Source of the DNA: Osedax fenrisi
Taxonomy: Eukaryota; Annelida; Polychaeta; Sabellida; Siboglinidae
Assembly (NCBI GenBank): GCA_964019155.1
Contig: OZ025242.1
Coordinates: forward strand, 2,054,694-2,118,693
Length of the DNA: 64,000 nucleotides
Direction of reading: 5' to 3'
The position numbers were made by a program, and so were the translations under genes. The notes below the pieces were generated by a model. That model was not told the DNA's origin. It worked only from the letters and a program-made list of their open reading frames with translations, and ran no database searches. This document shows positions 48,544-61,700 of the stretch, piece after piece (within the stretch, counting starts at the first letter, position 1; the number at the start of each line of letters is the position of its first letter).

Positions 48544-49256
48544 TATATATAATATATATATACGTATTATTAGTATATTTTATTACTTTTAGTAATATAA
48601 GTATACTGTATACAGTAAAATAACTAATATAACTAATATATATATTTAAATTATATATAATGAGTATTCTAATAGAACACTAAAACTCATTGTTATCATA
48701 GCGCAATACACACAACACATGTACTGTGTATTATAATTACATATAATTACAAGTTCACGTCTTAAGCGTATGTCGCTAAATAGATGATTTTTAAGTTGTT
48801 CGGAGACACCGCAGATTGTATACAATCACATAGGCGGTACAAGATGTAGGTCAGTGTTCACCGTACTCTGGCCTACAATCAAAGCCCCGCATTCAATAAC
48901 CGGACAACTTGATTCAATTACTAACCATACATTTTAATGATGTATAGTACTATCAAGGACAATTGTCCTCGGTAGTAGGTTGTCCTCGGGTGTGTGCGTG
49001 TCGCACTCGCACCAATGTGCGGTGCACTATGGCCTACTAGTGTTAAACCGATGACGTCATTCGGACGTTGACGTAAAACCTGAGAGTTATGGGTGTTAAT
49101 GATACCAGAGTATAGTAGTAGGTCCCATATCTCATTAGCCTATTTCTAGCACACGCGACTAATGTGAATATGGCAGGGGAGTACGTTGATTGGTTGATTG
49201 ATTTATTGGTAATTTTATTATATAATAGTATGTATACATAAGAAATAATAAATATT

Positions 49257-49306
<50 letters not shown>

Positions 49307-49720
49307 TATAAATATATATATAGAATAAGTAATTAAGAATAATAATATAAAATGAATCGAGCCGAAGTGGTTATACTAAGTTAGAATATTCTTGCGAAGT
49401 TATCTAGTCAGTGTACATTAATGTAGACAATGTATACCTACAGCGTTCAGTGTATACAATGTAAGCGATGTAGGTTTCGTGTATTACTCCATTGTCAACA
49501 TTATACGTTGTAAGACATCCGTCCCCGCCATTGCAAATTAGCTGTGCGTTAAAAGTAGCGGCTATGTCGAAGCATCATCCTAACTACAGCACATCAACGA
49601 TGGAACACATCCCCACGTGATAACGATCTATATCATTAATCTATATATATCATCTATATATATATATTCAATACGATAATTAAGAATCACGTATTATTAT
49701 TATAATTTTGTTAAGACGCT

Positions 49721-49759
<39 letters not shown>

Positions 49760-50391
49760 GTAAGTGGCAAACATATATAATTAATAAAAAATAGTGTTCA
49801 TATATATGTAGTTATTTATTAAATACTATCTACATATACGTATAAATATACACCTATAGGTGGTTATTAGTATTTGTTTGTTGTTTGGCATTAAGAATGC
49901 GGCTAATGTATAAATAAGTGGCGTATTGGTGTGTGGTCGTTATGCTATAAATAGAACTAGTCATCATTATGGTAACGTACCCCTGCCTCTATAGAGTTAA
50001 CCCTATAGAATCACTATAATCTAAACGGTAATTAGATATATAGATAACTATGTATTAATAATATATAGTTTATTAGGTACAAAAAAAAATAAACAATAAT
50101 ATGGAAGACAACATAGATTTGAATTAATACCCAAATCGACATGGTACACAAATAAACATTGGGTTTACATTTAATAACAAAACGCCTTGGTTTATGCATG
50201 TCTAACAATTTAAGTATTTGGGGGATACATTAATTAGTACAACAATAATAAAATATTACTTTATATATTATATCTTCTTCGGTGCATCAATCGGCTATAG
50301 TCTTGGTATACCGGAAGAACGAATTGTTAACGATTAGATTGTCGATGGAGACAGATAGGTAGAGCTGGATAGTATAGATGTACACATACAT
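48500..50391. other. Intron 1, gene-free
   Basis: (TA)n 48508-48535, a foldback (48793-48910), CACGATGACGTCA-type CRE near 49052-49062, GTTGATTGGTTGATTGATTT at 49184 (minus-strand LINE tail), (TA)n 49260-49304 and 49721-49754. No exon candidate seen. Confidence 0.5.
48793..48910. mobile_element. Short foldback, ends AAGTTGTYCGG
   Basis: AAGTTGTTCGG at 48793 and CCGGACAACTT ending at 48910 are inverted with one mismatch, around 96 bp of non-repetitive sequence. Could be a small MITE or a structured RNA; no family match from memory. Confidence 0.4.
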
Positions 50392-50549
50392 GTAGGAGCG
50401 CTGAAACGATTTTCTATGGAGGGGGGACAACCAATCAAAATAAATTGTGTGGTAAAAGTGGGGGGGACCAATACATAGAAGGTCCCCCTAGATTTTAAAG
50501 TGGAGAGGAAATATATCCACCGTCCCCCCCCTGTTGCAGCGCCCCCTAC
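50392..50549. mobile_element. G/C-ended MITE, copy 2
   Basis: Ends GTAGGAGCGCTGAAAC and GTTGCAGCGCCCCCTAC are inverted; the interior matches 40486-40629. Gives the TIR as roughly GGGGGCGCTGNAAC. Intronic, about 420 bp before exon 2. Confidence 0.7.
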
Positions 50550-50699
50550 ATACATGACATTGTACTCGGCACTTACTATAGCAAGTAAGTAGCGTAACGT
50601 ACAGTCTATAGACAGTCTATAGACAGTGTATAGATCAGCACGTCTTATATCTATCTATATATATATTAGCTAATTGTTAATTATTTCGAAATATCTTTA

Positions 50700-50790
50700 C
50701 GAAACTTGCGACTCGAACCGAGGTAACAAACTCGCACCGGAAGTACGGCAAGCACTCCGCCTTGCACACCGCGCTCCCACCATTGAATAT
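50700..50790 (-). repeat. tRNA-like sequence or SINE head remnant
   Basis: On the minus strand GGTTCGAGTCG (50709-50719) is a perfect pol III B box, preceded about 60 bp upstream by a GGGAGCGCGGTGTGCAAGGC segment vaguely like an A box. The rest does not resemble the SINE of this window. Could be a tRNA pseudogene or another SINE. Confidence 0.35.
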
Positions 50791-50966
50791 TGCATAACCG
50801 GTATACCTTATTATATAGAATATATATATGGATTATGAAATTGTAGTATAGAGTATACATATGGAATTCGAATTAATATTAATTTCATATTTTTTAAATC
50901 ACCGTCAAATATATATATATATTAACACGATATTATCACATTTCTAACGCCGCGTTCTCTCGTCAG

Positions 50967-51167
50967 GTTTATCCACGTGCTGACCACGGTCCTAGTTCCG
51001 GCGCTGTTCGTGTGTATCGGCTGCGTAGGAACAATAGGTAACCTGTTGGTGGTGTACGTGATTTTGAGTCAGCGTCGCATGAGAACGGTGACTAATCTGT
51101 TGTTGCTAAACCTGGCCGCAGCCGATATCACTTTTCTGTTGGTGTGTCTTCCGTTCAGGGCTTTGTC
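50967..51167 (+). CDS. Class A peptide GPCR, exon with TM1-ICL1-TM2
   Basis: Starts after a good acceptor: branch-point-like CTAAC (50944-50948), pyrimidine-rich CGTTCTCTCGTCAG, AG at 50965-50966. After one base the frame reads FIHVLTTVLVPALFVCIGCV, then the TM1 motif GTIGNLLVVYVIL (N1.50 in GN), intracellular loop SQRRMRTVTN, and TM2 LLLLNLAAADITFLLVCLPF with the LAxAD signature (D2.50) and a Pro near the TM2 top. These identify a rhodopsin-like receptor; the MRTVTN-LLLLNLAAAD pattern is nearest galanin/allatostatin-A/kisspeptin-type receptors. It signals through G proteins at the plasma membrane; the ligand cannot be told. A donor GTTAGT follows at 51168, leaving two bases (phase 2). The exon is GC-rich against AT-rich introns. 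TM3-TM7 are not in the window. Confidence 0.87.
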
Positions 51168-51183
51168 GTTAGTATGAGCGCAT

Positions 51184-51302
51184 GCGTGTGTGTATGTGTG
51201 TGGGTATGTGTGTGTGGCTGTGTGTGTGTGGGTGTGTGTGTGTGGGTGTGTGTGTGTGGGTGTGTGTGTATGTGTGGGTGTGTGTGTATGGGTGTGTGTG
51301 CG
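51184..51302. repeat. (TG)n-rich tract immediately after GPCR exon
   Basis: Begins about 16 bases after the donor at 51168: TGTGTG interrupted by GGTG, TATG and GGCTG. Transcribed as a UG-rich intronic tract on the sense strand. Confidence 0.9.
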
Positions 51303-51890
51303 CATGACTTCGCGAGTGTTAGTCGGCTTTACTTTCAGGGTGTAGTACCGTTATTGTTTTATTTTACTTTTTATCACTGCGTAAACAAATATGAATCAAT
51401 AACTTTTAATAATAGTTATATATTTACGAAATATAAGTTCATAAAATAGTAATTTAATGTATATATATAGAATATGGTGTAAACTATATTACTATGTCCT
51501 GTAGGATGTAAAGAAACGTATATATGCATATTTAATATAATATTCATTTATAATATTAAGTGATGAATTTATATTATATATTAAAGTCTACCCTACATAT
51601 GTATTGTAACACTATACGTTGTATGTTATTGTAGTATACAATAAGAGATATATTAATTATAGAAGCATTACGTCACTATACATATAATGTGAACCCTTTG
51701 TATTGAACTATACATTTAGTATTTCTATAGACTATAACCTAGTCAACACTATATAAAATACAATTGACTACACCAAACAATATTATATTGAATTTAATAT
51801 TATCGACGTTCTGCGTTCAATACACAGATGATATTCTATTAATAGTAACAAATAATGAGTAACTTTACATACTTCTGTGAATAATTATAG

Positions 51891-51921
<31 letters not shown>

Positions 51922-52664
51922 AGAATATTTATTATTCTAATTATTATAAATTTAAATATATAATTTGATAATAAAAATATCATTGAAATATTAAAATTTA
52001 ATTAATAATCTTACAAATATGATGTGTCATATAAAAGTAACCTCAAGTGCATCAAATATGCAATTTTTATAATATGCCTGTACAAAGTGTGTAAAATATA
52101 GTAATTATTTTTAAAATTTTGATCATAATTGGTTTATATTATTATGTTTATTTTTACTAATCTATTTGTGATTTTAAAAATGTATAAATAATATCAAAGA
52201 TTATAACTGTGTTTATATACATATATGTATCGCTACTGTGTAAAAGTTAGAGCAAATGTAATCAAATAAACAGTAGTTATATCAATAATATTATGTTTAT
52301 TACATATATGTATTTATATATATATATATTTGTTATAACAAATATAAGCCAAACGTTATATAATATTATATCTCAGAACAGTGTATCAATTGTATACGTT
52401 CATAAGTTTTGATATATTTTTTACATTTTATAATAACGTTTGGAATATAATAATAATATCATAATTTAGGCATGACCAAGGTAATCGAAGAAGCCAATGC
52501 TTATCTAGTCGTTTACCTGAAACATATTCCTAATAAGCAATTATGAGGTGAACAACAAATAAAAGTAAATTTATAAATTATATATATATAATACTTATAA
52601 GTATAATATATAACTTATAAGTTAAATATGTACTTTTATAAATCTTATAAGAATCATAAGATAT

Positions 52665-52706
<42 letters not shown>

Positions 52707-53045
52707 TTATAATAATTTTCCATTCTTTTTAAATATATAGAAACATTGTAAATAACCTAAATATTTTACAAAATATCGCAAACAAATAAATTTTAGAACA
52801 TTTTCAGAAAATGTATTATACATTCGTACTCATTATGATATTATATAACGATTATTAAATACGATAATTAGAATATATATGGATATGAATTTTAAAAAAC
52901 CGTGTGACGATAATTTTCTCAAGATTTATCATCTTTTTAGTAAATCTAATTTACGATTTCCGTATACATGCATGTATTCCCTGTATGTAGTATATAGGTA
53001 CTATATTCTATGTACTCACATACAGGGATTATTACATCCCCTACA
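51303..53045. other. Presumed intron 2, gene-free AT-rich
   Basis: Very AT-rich; (TA)n at 51891-51917 and 52671-52699; AAGTATAATATATAACTTATA inverted words near 52595-52625. I searched by eye for the TM3 region (a Cys followed by a D-R-Y/W motif) and did not see it. Confidence 0.5.
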
Positions 53046-53377
53046 GGGGAAAGTAACCTAATACGGACACTCTCGGTATCCAGAAAATATAAATCCTACC
53101 ACTAAAATGTTAAAGAATAAACATTCATAATTATATAAATAGTCATGATCAATATTTTAAATATTTTAATTATTTAACATCAGTTTTATATAACTAATAT
53201 AAATATTTTTTTATTACGTTTAAATTTATGAAAATATAAATCCTACCACTAAAATGTTAAAGAATAAACATTCATAGTTATATAAATAGTCATGATCAAT
53301 ATTTTAAATATTTTAATTATTTAACATCAGTTTTATATAACTAATATAAATATTTTTTTATAACGTTTAAATTTATG
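53046..53377. repeat. Solo transposon end plus 147-bp tandem duplication
   Basis: GGGGAAAGTAACCTAATACG at 53046 matches the left end of the element at 53961. It runs into two near-identical 147-bp units (53083-53229, 53230-53377) sharing AAAATATAAATCCTACCACT and TCATGATCAATATTTTAAAT. The same internal sequence, more diverged, follows the left end at 53961, so this is a rearranged relative without a right end. Confidence 0.75.
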
Positions 53378-53960
53378 AAAAAAAATTCTACTAAAAACCT
53401 TTATAATTCTGCAAAATAAATAAATTACACATCCATTAATAATTATAATTAAATAAATTGCAAGACTATCAACATATTAAAAATATTAATAAATGGTTGC
53501 ATCAGATATTATATAGTGATTTAAATATTAAATTAATTTTTCAAGTAAACCATAGACCATATATGTTAAATAACGTATTAATTCACTAGTCTTCATTCAT
53601 AGATATAGTTAGTATGTACTTATGTCTATGGGCGATATATAGCTAAAATCTCGTGATAGTTACCGATAATCACTGATCATGGAAACGTTATTTGTGGTGT
53701 TATTAAATATTATTCGGCAGACGATTTATCTAATAAACACGTGACTTATTTCTATTATTAAGGGTCAGGATATCAGACGAATATTTCGTCGATTTTTATG
53801 CAAATTATTCTGAGAAAGTGACGTGGTTATCGTACATGTAGCGGCAGTTGGTGACATCATATGTGATGATCTATAGATTTGATTGAATACCACATGAATG
53901 TAATAGTATATACACTATTAATAATGCATATATATATATACATTAACACCATGACATATA
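53378..53960. other. Gene-free AT-rich region
   Basis: No repeat family or coding signal beyond scattered AT-rich words and one CACGTG (53740). Confidence 0.5.
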
Positions 53961-54854
53961 GGGGAAAGTAACCGAATACGGACAGTACCCGAATACGGAC
54001 ACTTTCGGTATCTCAGAAACCATAAATCCTACAAAAAAATGTTTTATAAATAAAATATTCATAATTATATAAATAGTCTAAAAAAGTATTTTTTATTTTT
54101 TAATTATTCAAAATATTGCTGATATTTTTATTACGTTTTTAAATTTATGAAAAAAGTGTCAACTTAAAACCTTCTCAAGAATATACAAATGTATCGATAT
54201 AAAAGATAACACTATATTATTTTAAAAAAAGCATTCTAAAATTATATATATATAATTTATATATTTGTTATAAAATATTCATTAAGTTATAAGCATATAT
54301 CTAGAGGTCATATAGGTCTCTAATATGGACACTCTAGATATCTTAATATAGACACCCTATAACCAATCAGCGCGCAGAGTATGAACTATTCTGATATTCA
54401 TAAAAATCGCGTTCATTATAATATTAATACCACCAATAAATCTAAATCTAAAAAATGTATTATTTAGATACTTAAATTGTATTAATAAATAATAATAAAA
54501 ATAAATAAAGTATTAACTAATTAAATTAGAATAAATTGTTAATAATATTAATTATAAATAATATAATTTAAATTTGTCTGAATGATTCATAAATAATATT
54601 TATTTTTTCTAGTGGTATATATATACCCTATAGGGTGTCCGTATTATAATACAGAGTATCCGTATTCGGAAATGGGTACCGAATACGGACACCCCCCTAA
54701 TATATGGAATTAAAAGACTAAATAAAATATTAAAATCACAATAATATATATAATCATATAATATTAATATATTGTAATTTTCGAATACAAATAATGAGTC
54801 ATAAAATGTTAAGATCATTTATTGTTAAAGTGTCCGTATTATGTTACTTTCCCC
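53961..54854. mobile_element. TA-flanked DNA transposon, non-autonomous
   Basis: GGGGAAAGTAACCGAATACG at left and CGTATTATGTTACTTTCCCC at right are inverted; TA on both flanks (53959-53960, 54855-54856) fits Tc1/mariner-type insertion. GAATACGGACA / TGTCCGTATT words recur inside at 53985-54000, 54637-54655 and 54672-54690. 894 bp with no transposase frame. Confidence 0.75.
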
Positions 54855-55122
54855 TAGAACAAATACTTAGTTTATCGAGTAGTAATATTATTAATTGATA
54901 AACTGTTAAAAGGTTGTATATAATACGCACAAATACGGAAATGAATGGATGAAGATGTACTCAATATACTAAGTATACTTGAGTATGTATGTATACGTAA
55001 TGTACTTAGTATACTTGGTGTATCCTACTTAATTATGTACTTTATTTAGTGTATTTAATGTGCCTATTATATGCATATATATATGCATGTTTAGTATTCG
55101 TAGTTAAGTTCGACGTGCACAC

Positions 55123-55188
<66 letters not shown>

Positions 55189-55402
55189 ACATATACCGTT
55201 ACAAACAGGTAAAGGTATACTTAAATCATCGAATACGGATCATAATTATATACAAGCGCGTACGATTACTGATTGCGTAATAAGTCAGTGTAATCAGTAC
55301 GTCGTAAGTATGATCCCGTATACCCTGAACCCTGAACCCTGAACCCTCCATCCTTTACTCGTTGTATTCTATAGTTATATATATATATATATATATATTA
55401 TT
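54855..55402. other. Gene-free AT-rich region
   Basis: AGTATACTTGAGTATG words at 54966-55015, (TA)n 55126-55185, a CCCTGAA three-copy repeat (55323-55347) and (TA)n 55376-55398. No gene seen. Confidence 0.55.
55126..55185. repeat. (TA)n microsatellite
   Basis: About 30 TA units. Confidence 0.95.
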
Positions 55403-55478
55403 TTTATTATTATCAGATTTAGGTATACGTATCCGGGTAATTGTAGAAACATTGCTGTTTACCGAGACAATCACCCTC
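55403..55478 (-). mobile_element. Stem-loop retroposon, copy 3
   Basis: Read on the minus strand: GGGTGATTGT (55467-55476) pairs with ACAATTACCC (55435-55444, one G-T pair), then CCTAAATCTGATAATAATAA leads into a TA tract. Same order of parts as 12555 and 14402. Confidence 0.6.
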
Positions 55479-55756
55479 ATATATACTATATACTCATATA
55501 CTTACTATCAACTACACGCTCCCTAACCTATCTTATACGCGATATACTCAACCGCCTCCACCCCCCTATAGGGGGCGTGTACTTACGTGATTAATCAATT
55601 AAAGGGTCACAGGTCACTGTTACGAGTACCTCCCATTGACCTTACGTTGACCTCGTACAATACAAGTCAACGGGGTCAATGGTATCTCAGTATGAGGCGA
55701 TCGTAATTATAAGCAATACATTGAATTTTAATAAGTAATATTATAGATCATGTGAT
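55479..55756. promoter_or_regulatory. Nuclear-receptor half-site cluster (DR1 and DR5)
   Basis: GGGTCA-C-AGGTCA (55604-55616) is a DR1. TGACCT-TACGT-TGACCT (55637-55653) is a DR5 on the opposite strand, the textbook retinoic-acid-type spacing. AAGTCA and GGGTCA half-sites follow at about 55665-55678. Both are inside 80 bp of otherwise unremarkable sequence next to the 12-bp satellite. If real it would bind RXR heterodimers or HNF4; no target gene other than the GPCR is evident. Confidence 0.35.
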
Positions 55757-58700
55757 AGTATTAGTATAGGTATAGGGTATAAGTATTAGTATAGGTATTA
55801 GTATAGGTATTACTATAGGTATTGGTAGAGGTATTAGTATAAGTATTAGTATAGGTATTACTATAGGTATTGATAGAGGTATTAGTATAAGTATTACTAT
55901 AGGTATTACTATAGGTATTGATAGAGGTATTAGTATAAGTATTAATATAGGTATTGATAGAGGTATTAGTATAGGTATTACTATAGGTATTGATAGAGGT
56001 ATTAGTATAAGTATTACTATAGGTATTACTATAGGTATTGATAGAGGTATTAGTATAAGTATTAGTATAGGTATTACTATAGGTATTGATAGAGGTATTA
56101 GTATAAGTATTAGTATAGGTATTACTATAGGTATTGATAGAGGTATTAGTATAAGTATTAGTATAGGTATTACTATAGGTATTGATAGAGGTATTACTAT
56201 AGGTATTGATAGAGGTATTAGTATAAGTATTAGTATAGGTATTACTATAGGTATTGATAGAGGTATTAGTATAAGTATTAGTATAGGTATTACTATAGGT
56301 ATTGATAGAGGTATTAGTATAAGTATTAGTATAGGTATTACTATAGGTATTGATAGAGGTATTACTATAGGTATTGATAGAGGTATTAGTATAAGTATTA
56401 GTATAGATATTACTATAGGTATTGGTAGAGGTATTAGTATAAGTATTAGTATAGGTATTACTATAGGTATTGATAGAGGTATTAGTATAAGTATTACTAT
56501 AGGTATTACTATAGGTATTGATAGAGGTATTAGTATAAGTATTACTATAGGTATTGATAGAGGTATTAGTATAGGTATTACTATAGGTATTGATAGAGGT
56601 ATTAGTATAAGTATTAGTATAGGTATTACTATAGGTATTGATAGAGGTATTAGTATAGGTATTACTATAGGTATTGATAGAGGTATTAGTATAAGTATTA
56701 CTATAGGTATTACTATAGGTATTGATAGAGGTATTAGTATAAGTATTAGTATAGGTATTACTATAGGTATTGATAGAGGTATTAGTATAAGTATTAGTAT
56801 AGGTATTACTATAGGTATTGATAGAGGTATTAGTATAAGTATTAGTATAGGTATTAATATAGGTATTGATAGAGGTATTAGTATAAGTATTAGTATAAGT
56901 ATTACTATAGGTATTGATAGAGGTATTAGTATAAGTATTAGTATAAGTATTACTATAGGTATTGATAGATGTATTAGTATAAGTATTAGTATAAGTATTA
57001 CTATAGGTATTGGTAGAGGTATTAGTATAAGTATTAATATAAGTATTACTATAGGTATTGATAGAGGTATTAGTATAAGTATTAGTATAGATATTACTAT
57101 AGGTATTAGTATAGGTATTAATATAGGTATTAGTATAGGTATTAGTATAAGTATTGATAGAGGTATTAGTATAGGTATTAGTATAGGTATTACTATAGGT
57201 ATTGATAGAGGTATTAGTATAAGTATTAGTATAAGTATTACTATAGGTATTGATAGAGGTATTAGTATAAGTATTAGTATAAGTATTACTATAGGTATTG
57301 ATAGAGGTATTAGTATAAGTATTAGTATAAGTATTACTATAGGTATTGATAGAGGTATTAGTATAAGTATTAGTATAGGTATTACTATAGGTATTGATAG
57401 AGGTATTAGTATAAGTATTAGTATAAGTATTACTATAGGTATTGATAGAGGTATTAGTATAAGTATTAGTATAGATATTACTATAGGTATTAGTATAGGT
57501 ATTAATATAGGTATTAGTATAGGTATTAGTATAAGTATTAGTATAGGTATTGATAGAGGTATTAGTATAAGTATTAGTATAAGTATTACTATAGGTATTG
57601 ATAGAGGTATTAGTATAGGTATTAGTATAAGTATTGATATAGGTATTAGTATAGGTATTAGTATAGGTATTAGTATAAGTATTGATATAGGTATTAGTAT
57701 AGGTATTAGTATAGGTATTAGTATAAGTATTGATAGAGGTATTAGTATAAGTATTAGTATAGGTATTAGTATAGGTATTAGTATAGGTATTAGTATAGGT
57801 ATTAGTATAGGTATTAGTATAGATATTACTATAGGTATTACTATAGGTATTGATAGAGGTATTAGTATAAGTATTAGTATAGGTATTACTATAGGTATTG
57901 ATATAGGTATTAGTATAAGTATTGATATAGGTATTAGTATAGGTATTAGTATAGGTATTAGTATAAGTATTGATATAGGTATTAGTATAGGTATTAATAT
58001 AGGTATTAGTATAAGTATTGATATAGGTATTAGTATAGGTATTAGTATAGGTATTAGTATAAGTATTGATATAGGTATTAGTATAAGTATTAGTATAGGT
58101 ATTACTATAGGTATTAGTATAGGTATTAATATAGGTATTAGTATAGGTATTAGTATAAGTATTAGTATAGGTATTTATATAGGTATTAGTATAGGTATTA
58201 GTATAGGTATTAGTATAAGTATTGATAGAGGTATTAGTATAAGTATTACTATAGGTATTGATAGAGGTATTAGTATAAGTATTGATATAGGTATTAGTAT
58301 AGGTATTAGTATAGGTATTAGTATAAGTATTGATATAGGTATTAGTATAGGTATTAATATAGGTATTAGTATAAGTATTGATATAGGTATTAGTATAGGT
58401 ATTAGTATAGGTATTAGTATAAGTATTGATATAGGTATTAGTATAAGTATTAGTATAGGTATTACTATAGGTATTAGTATAGGTATTAATATAGGTATTA
58501 GTATAGGTATTAGTATAAGTATTAGTATAGGTATTAATATAGGTATTAGTATAAGTATTGATATAGGTATTAGTATAGGTATTAGTATAGGTATTAGTAT
58601 AGGTATTAGTATAAGTATTGATAGAGGTATTACTATATGTATTACTATAGGTATTGATAGAGGTATTAGTATAAGTATTAGTATAGGTATCACTATAAGT

Positions 58701-61700
58701 ATTGATAGAGGTATTAGTATAAGTATTGATATAGGTATTAGTATAGGTATTAGTATAGGTATTAGTATAAGTATTGATATAGGTATTAGTATAGGTATTA
58801 ATATAGGTATTAGTATAAGTATTGATATAGGTATTAGTATAGGTATTAGTATAGGTATTAGTATAAGTATTGATATAGGTATTAGTATAAGTATTAGTAT
58901 AGGTATTACTATAGGTATTAGTATAGGTATTAGTATAGGTATTAGTATAGGTATTAGTATAGGTATTAGTATAGATATTACTATAGGTATTACTATAGGT
59001 ATTGATAGAGGTATTAGTATAGGTATTAATATAGGTATTAGTATAGGTATTAGTATAAGTATTAGTATAGGTATTAATATAGGTATTAGTATAGGTATTA
59101 GTATAATAATTGATAGAGGTATTAGTATAAGTATTAGTATAGGTATTAGTATAGGTATTAGTATAGGTATTAGTATAGGTATTAGTATAGGTATTAGTAT
59201 AAGTATTGATAGAGGTATTAGTATAAGTATTACTATAGGTATTACTATAGGTATTAGTATAAGTATTAGTATAGGTATTAGTATAGGTATTAGTATAGGT
59301 ATTAGTATAGGTATTAGTATAGGTATTAGTATAGGTATTAGTATAGGTATTAGTATAGGTATTAGTATAGGTATTAGTATAGATATTACTATATGTATTA
59401 CTATAGGTATTGATAGAGGTATTAGTATAAGTATTAGTATAGGTATCACTATAAGTATTGATAGAGGTATTAGTATAAGTATTAATATAAGTATTACTAT
59501 AGGTATTGATAGAGGTATTAGTATAAGTATTAGTATAGGTATTACTATAGGTATTGATAGAGGTATTAATATAAGTATTACTATAGGTATTACTATAGGT
59601 ATTGATAGAGGTATTAATATAAGTATTAGTATAGGTATTAATATAGGTATTAGTATAGGTATTACTATAGGTATTACTATAGGTATTAGTATAGGTATTA
59701 GTATAAGTATTGATAGAGGTATTAGTATAAGTATTAGTATAGGTATTAGTATAGGTATTAGTATAGGTATTAGTATAGGTATTAGTATAAGTATTGATAG
59801 AGGTATTAGTATAGGTATTAGTATAGGTATTAGTATAAGTATTGATAGAGGTATTAGTATAAGTATTAGTATAGGTATTAGTATAAGTATTAGTATAAGT
59901 ATTACTATAGGTATTGATAAAGGTATTAGTATAAGTATTACTATAGGTATTGATAGAGGTATTAGTATAAGTATTAGTATAAGTATTACTATAGGTATTG
60001 GTAGAGGTATTAGTATAAGTATTAATATAAGTATTACTATAGGTATTGATAGAGGTATTAGTATAAGTATTAGTATAGATATTACTATAGGTATTAGTAT
60101 AGGTATTAATATAGGTATTAGTATAGGTATTAGTATAAGTATTGATAGAGGTATTAGTATAGGTATTAGTATAGGTATTACTATAGGTATTGATAGAGGT
60201 ATTAGTATAAGTATTAGTATAAGTATTACTATAGGTATTGATAGAGGTATTAGTATAAGTATTAGTATAAGTATTACTATAGGTATTGATAGAGGTATTA
60301 GTATAAGTATTAGTATAAGTATTACTATAGGTATTGATAGAGGTATTAGTATAAGTATTAGTATAGGTATTACTATAGGTATTGATAGAGGTATTAGTAT
60401 AAGTATTAGTATAAGTATTACTATAGGTATTGATAGAGGTATTAGTATAAGTATTAGTATAGATATTACTATAGGTATTGATAGAGGTATTAGTATAAGT
60501 ATTAGTATAGGTATTACTATAGGTATTGATAGAGGTATTACTATAGGTATTGATAGAGGTATTAGTATAAGTATTAGTATAGATATTACTATAGGTATTG
60601 GTAGAGGTATTAGTATAAGTATTAGTATAGGTATTACTATAGGTATTGATAGAGGTATTAGTATAAGTATTACTATAGGTATTACTATAGGTATTGATAG
60701 AGGTATTAGTATAAGTATTACTATAGGTATTGATAGAGGTATTAGTATAGGTATTACTATAGGTATTGATAGAGGTATTAGTATAAGTATTAGTATAGGT
60801 ATTACTATAGGTATTAGTATAGGTATTAATATAGGTATTAGTATAGGTATTGGTATAAGTATTAGTATAGGTATTGATAGAGGTATTAGTATAAGTATTA
60901 GTATAAGTATTACTATAGGTATTGATAGAGGTATTAGTATAGGTATTAGTATAAGTATTGATATAGGTATTAGTATAGGTATTAGTATAGGTATTAGTAT
61001 AAGTATTGATATAGGTATTAGTATAGGTATTAGTATAGGTATTAGTATAAGTATTGATAGACGTATTAGTATAAGTATTAGTATAGGTATTAGTATAGGT
61101 ATTAGTATAGGTATTAGTATAGGTATTAGTATAGGTATTAGTATAGATATTACTATAGGTATTACTATAGGTATTGATAGAGGTATTAGTATAAGTATTA
61201 GTATAGGTATTACTATAGGTATTGATAGAGGTATTAGTATAAGTATTGATATAGGTATTAGTATAGGTATTAGTATAGGTATTAGTATAAGTATTGATAT
61301 AGGTATTAGTATAGGTATTAATATAGGTATTAGTATAAGTATTGATATAGGTATTAGTATAGGTATTAGTATAGGTATTAGTATAAGTATTGATATAGGT
61401 ATTAGTATAAGTATTAGTATAGGTATTACTATAGGTATTAGTATAGGTATTAATATAGGTATTAGTATAGGTATTAGTATAAGTATTAGTATAGGTATTA
61501 ATATAGGTATTAGTATAGGTATTAGTATAAGTATTTATATAGGTATTAGTATAGGTATTAGTATAGGTATTAGTATAAGTATTGATAGAGGTATTAGTAT
61601 AAGTATTAGTATAGGTATTAGTATAGGTATTAGTATAGGTATTAGTATAGGTATTAGTATAAGTATTGATAGAGGTATTAGTATAAGTATTACTATAGGT

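Noticed and set aside
51144..51449. 101-codon frame after the GPCR exon
   Set aside because: Translation of the (TG)n tract and AT-rich intron; it leaves the receptor frame before the donor.
55323..55347. Telomere-like CCCTGAA repeats
   Set aside because: Only about three copies of a non-canonical heptamer; not TTAGGG and not at an end.
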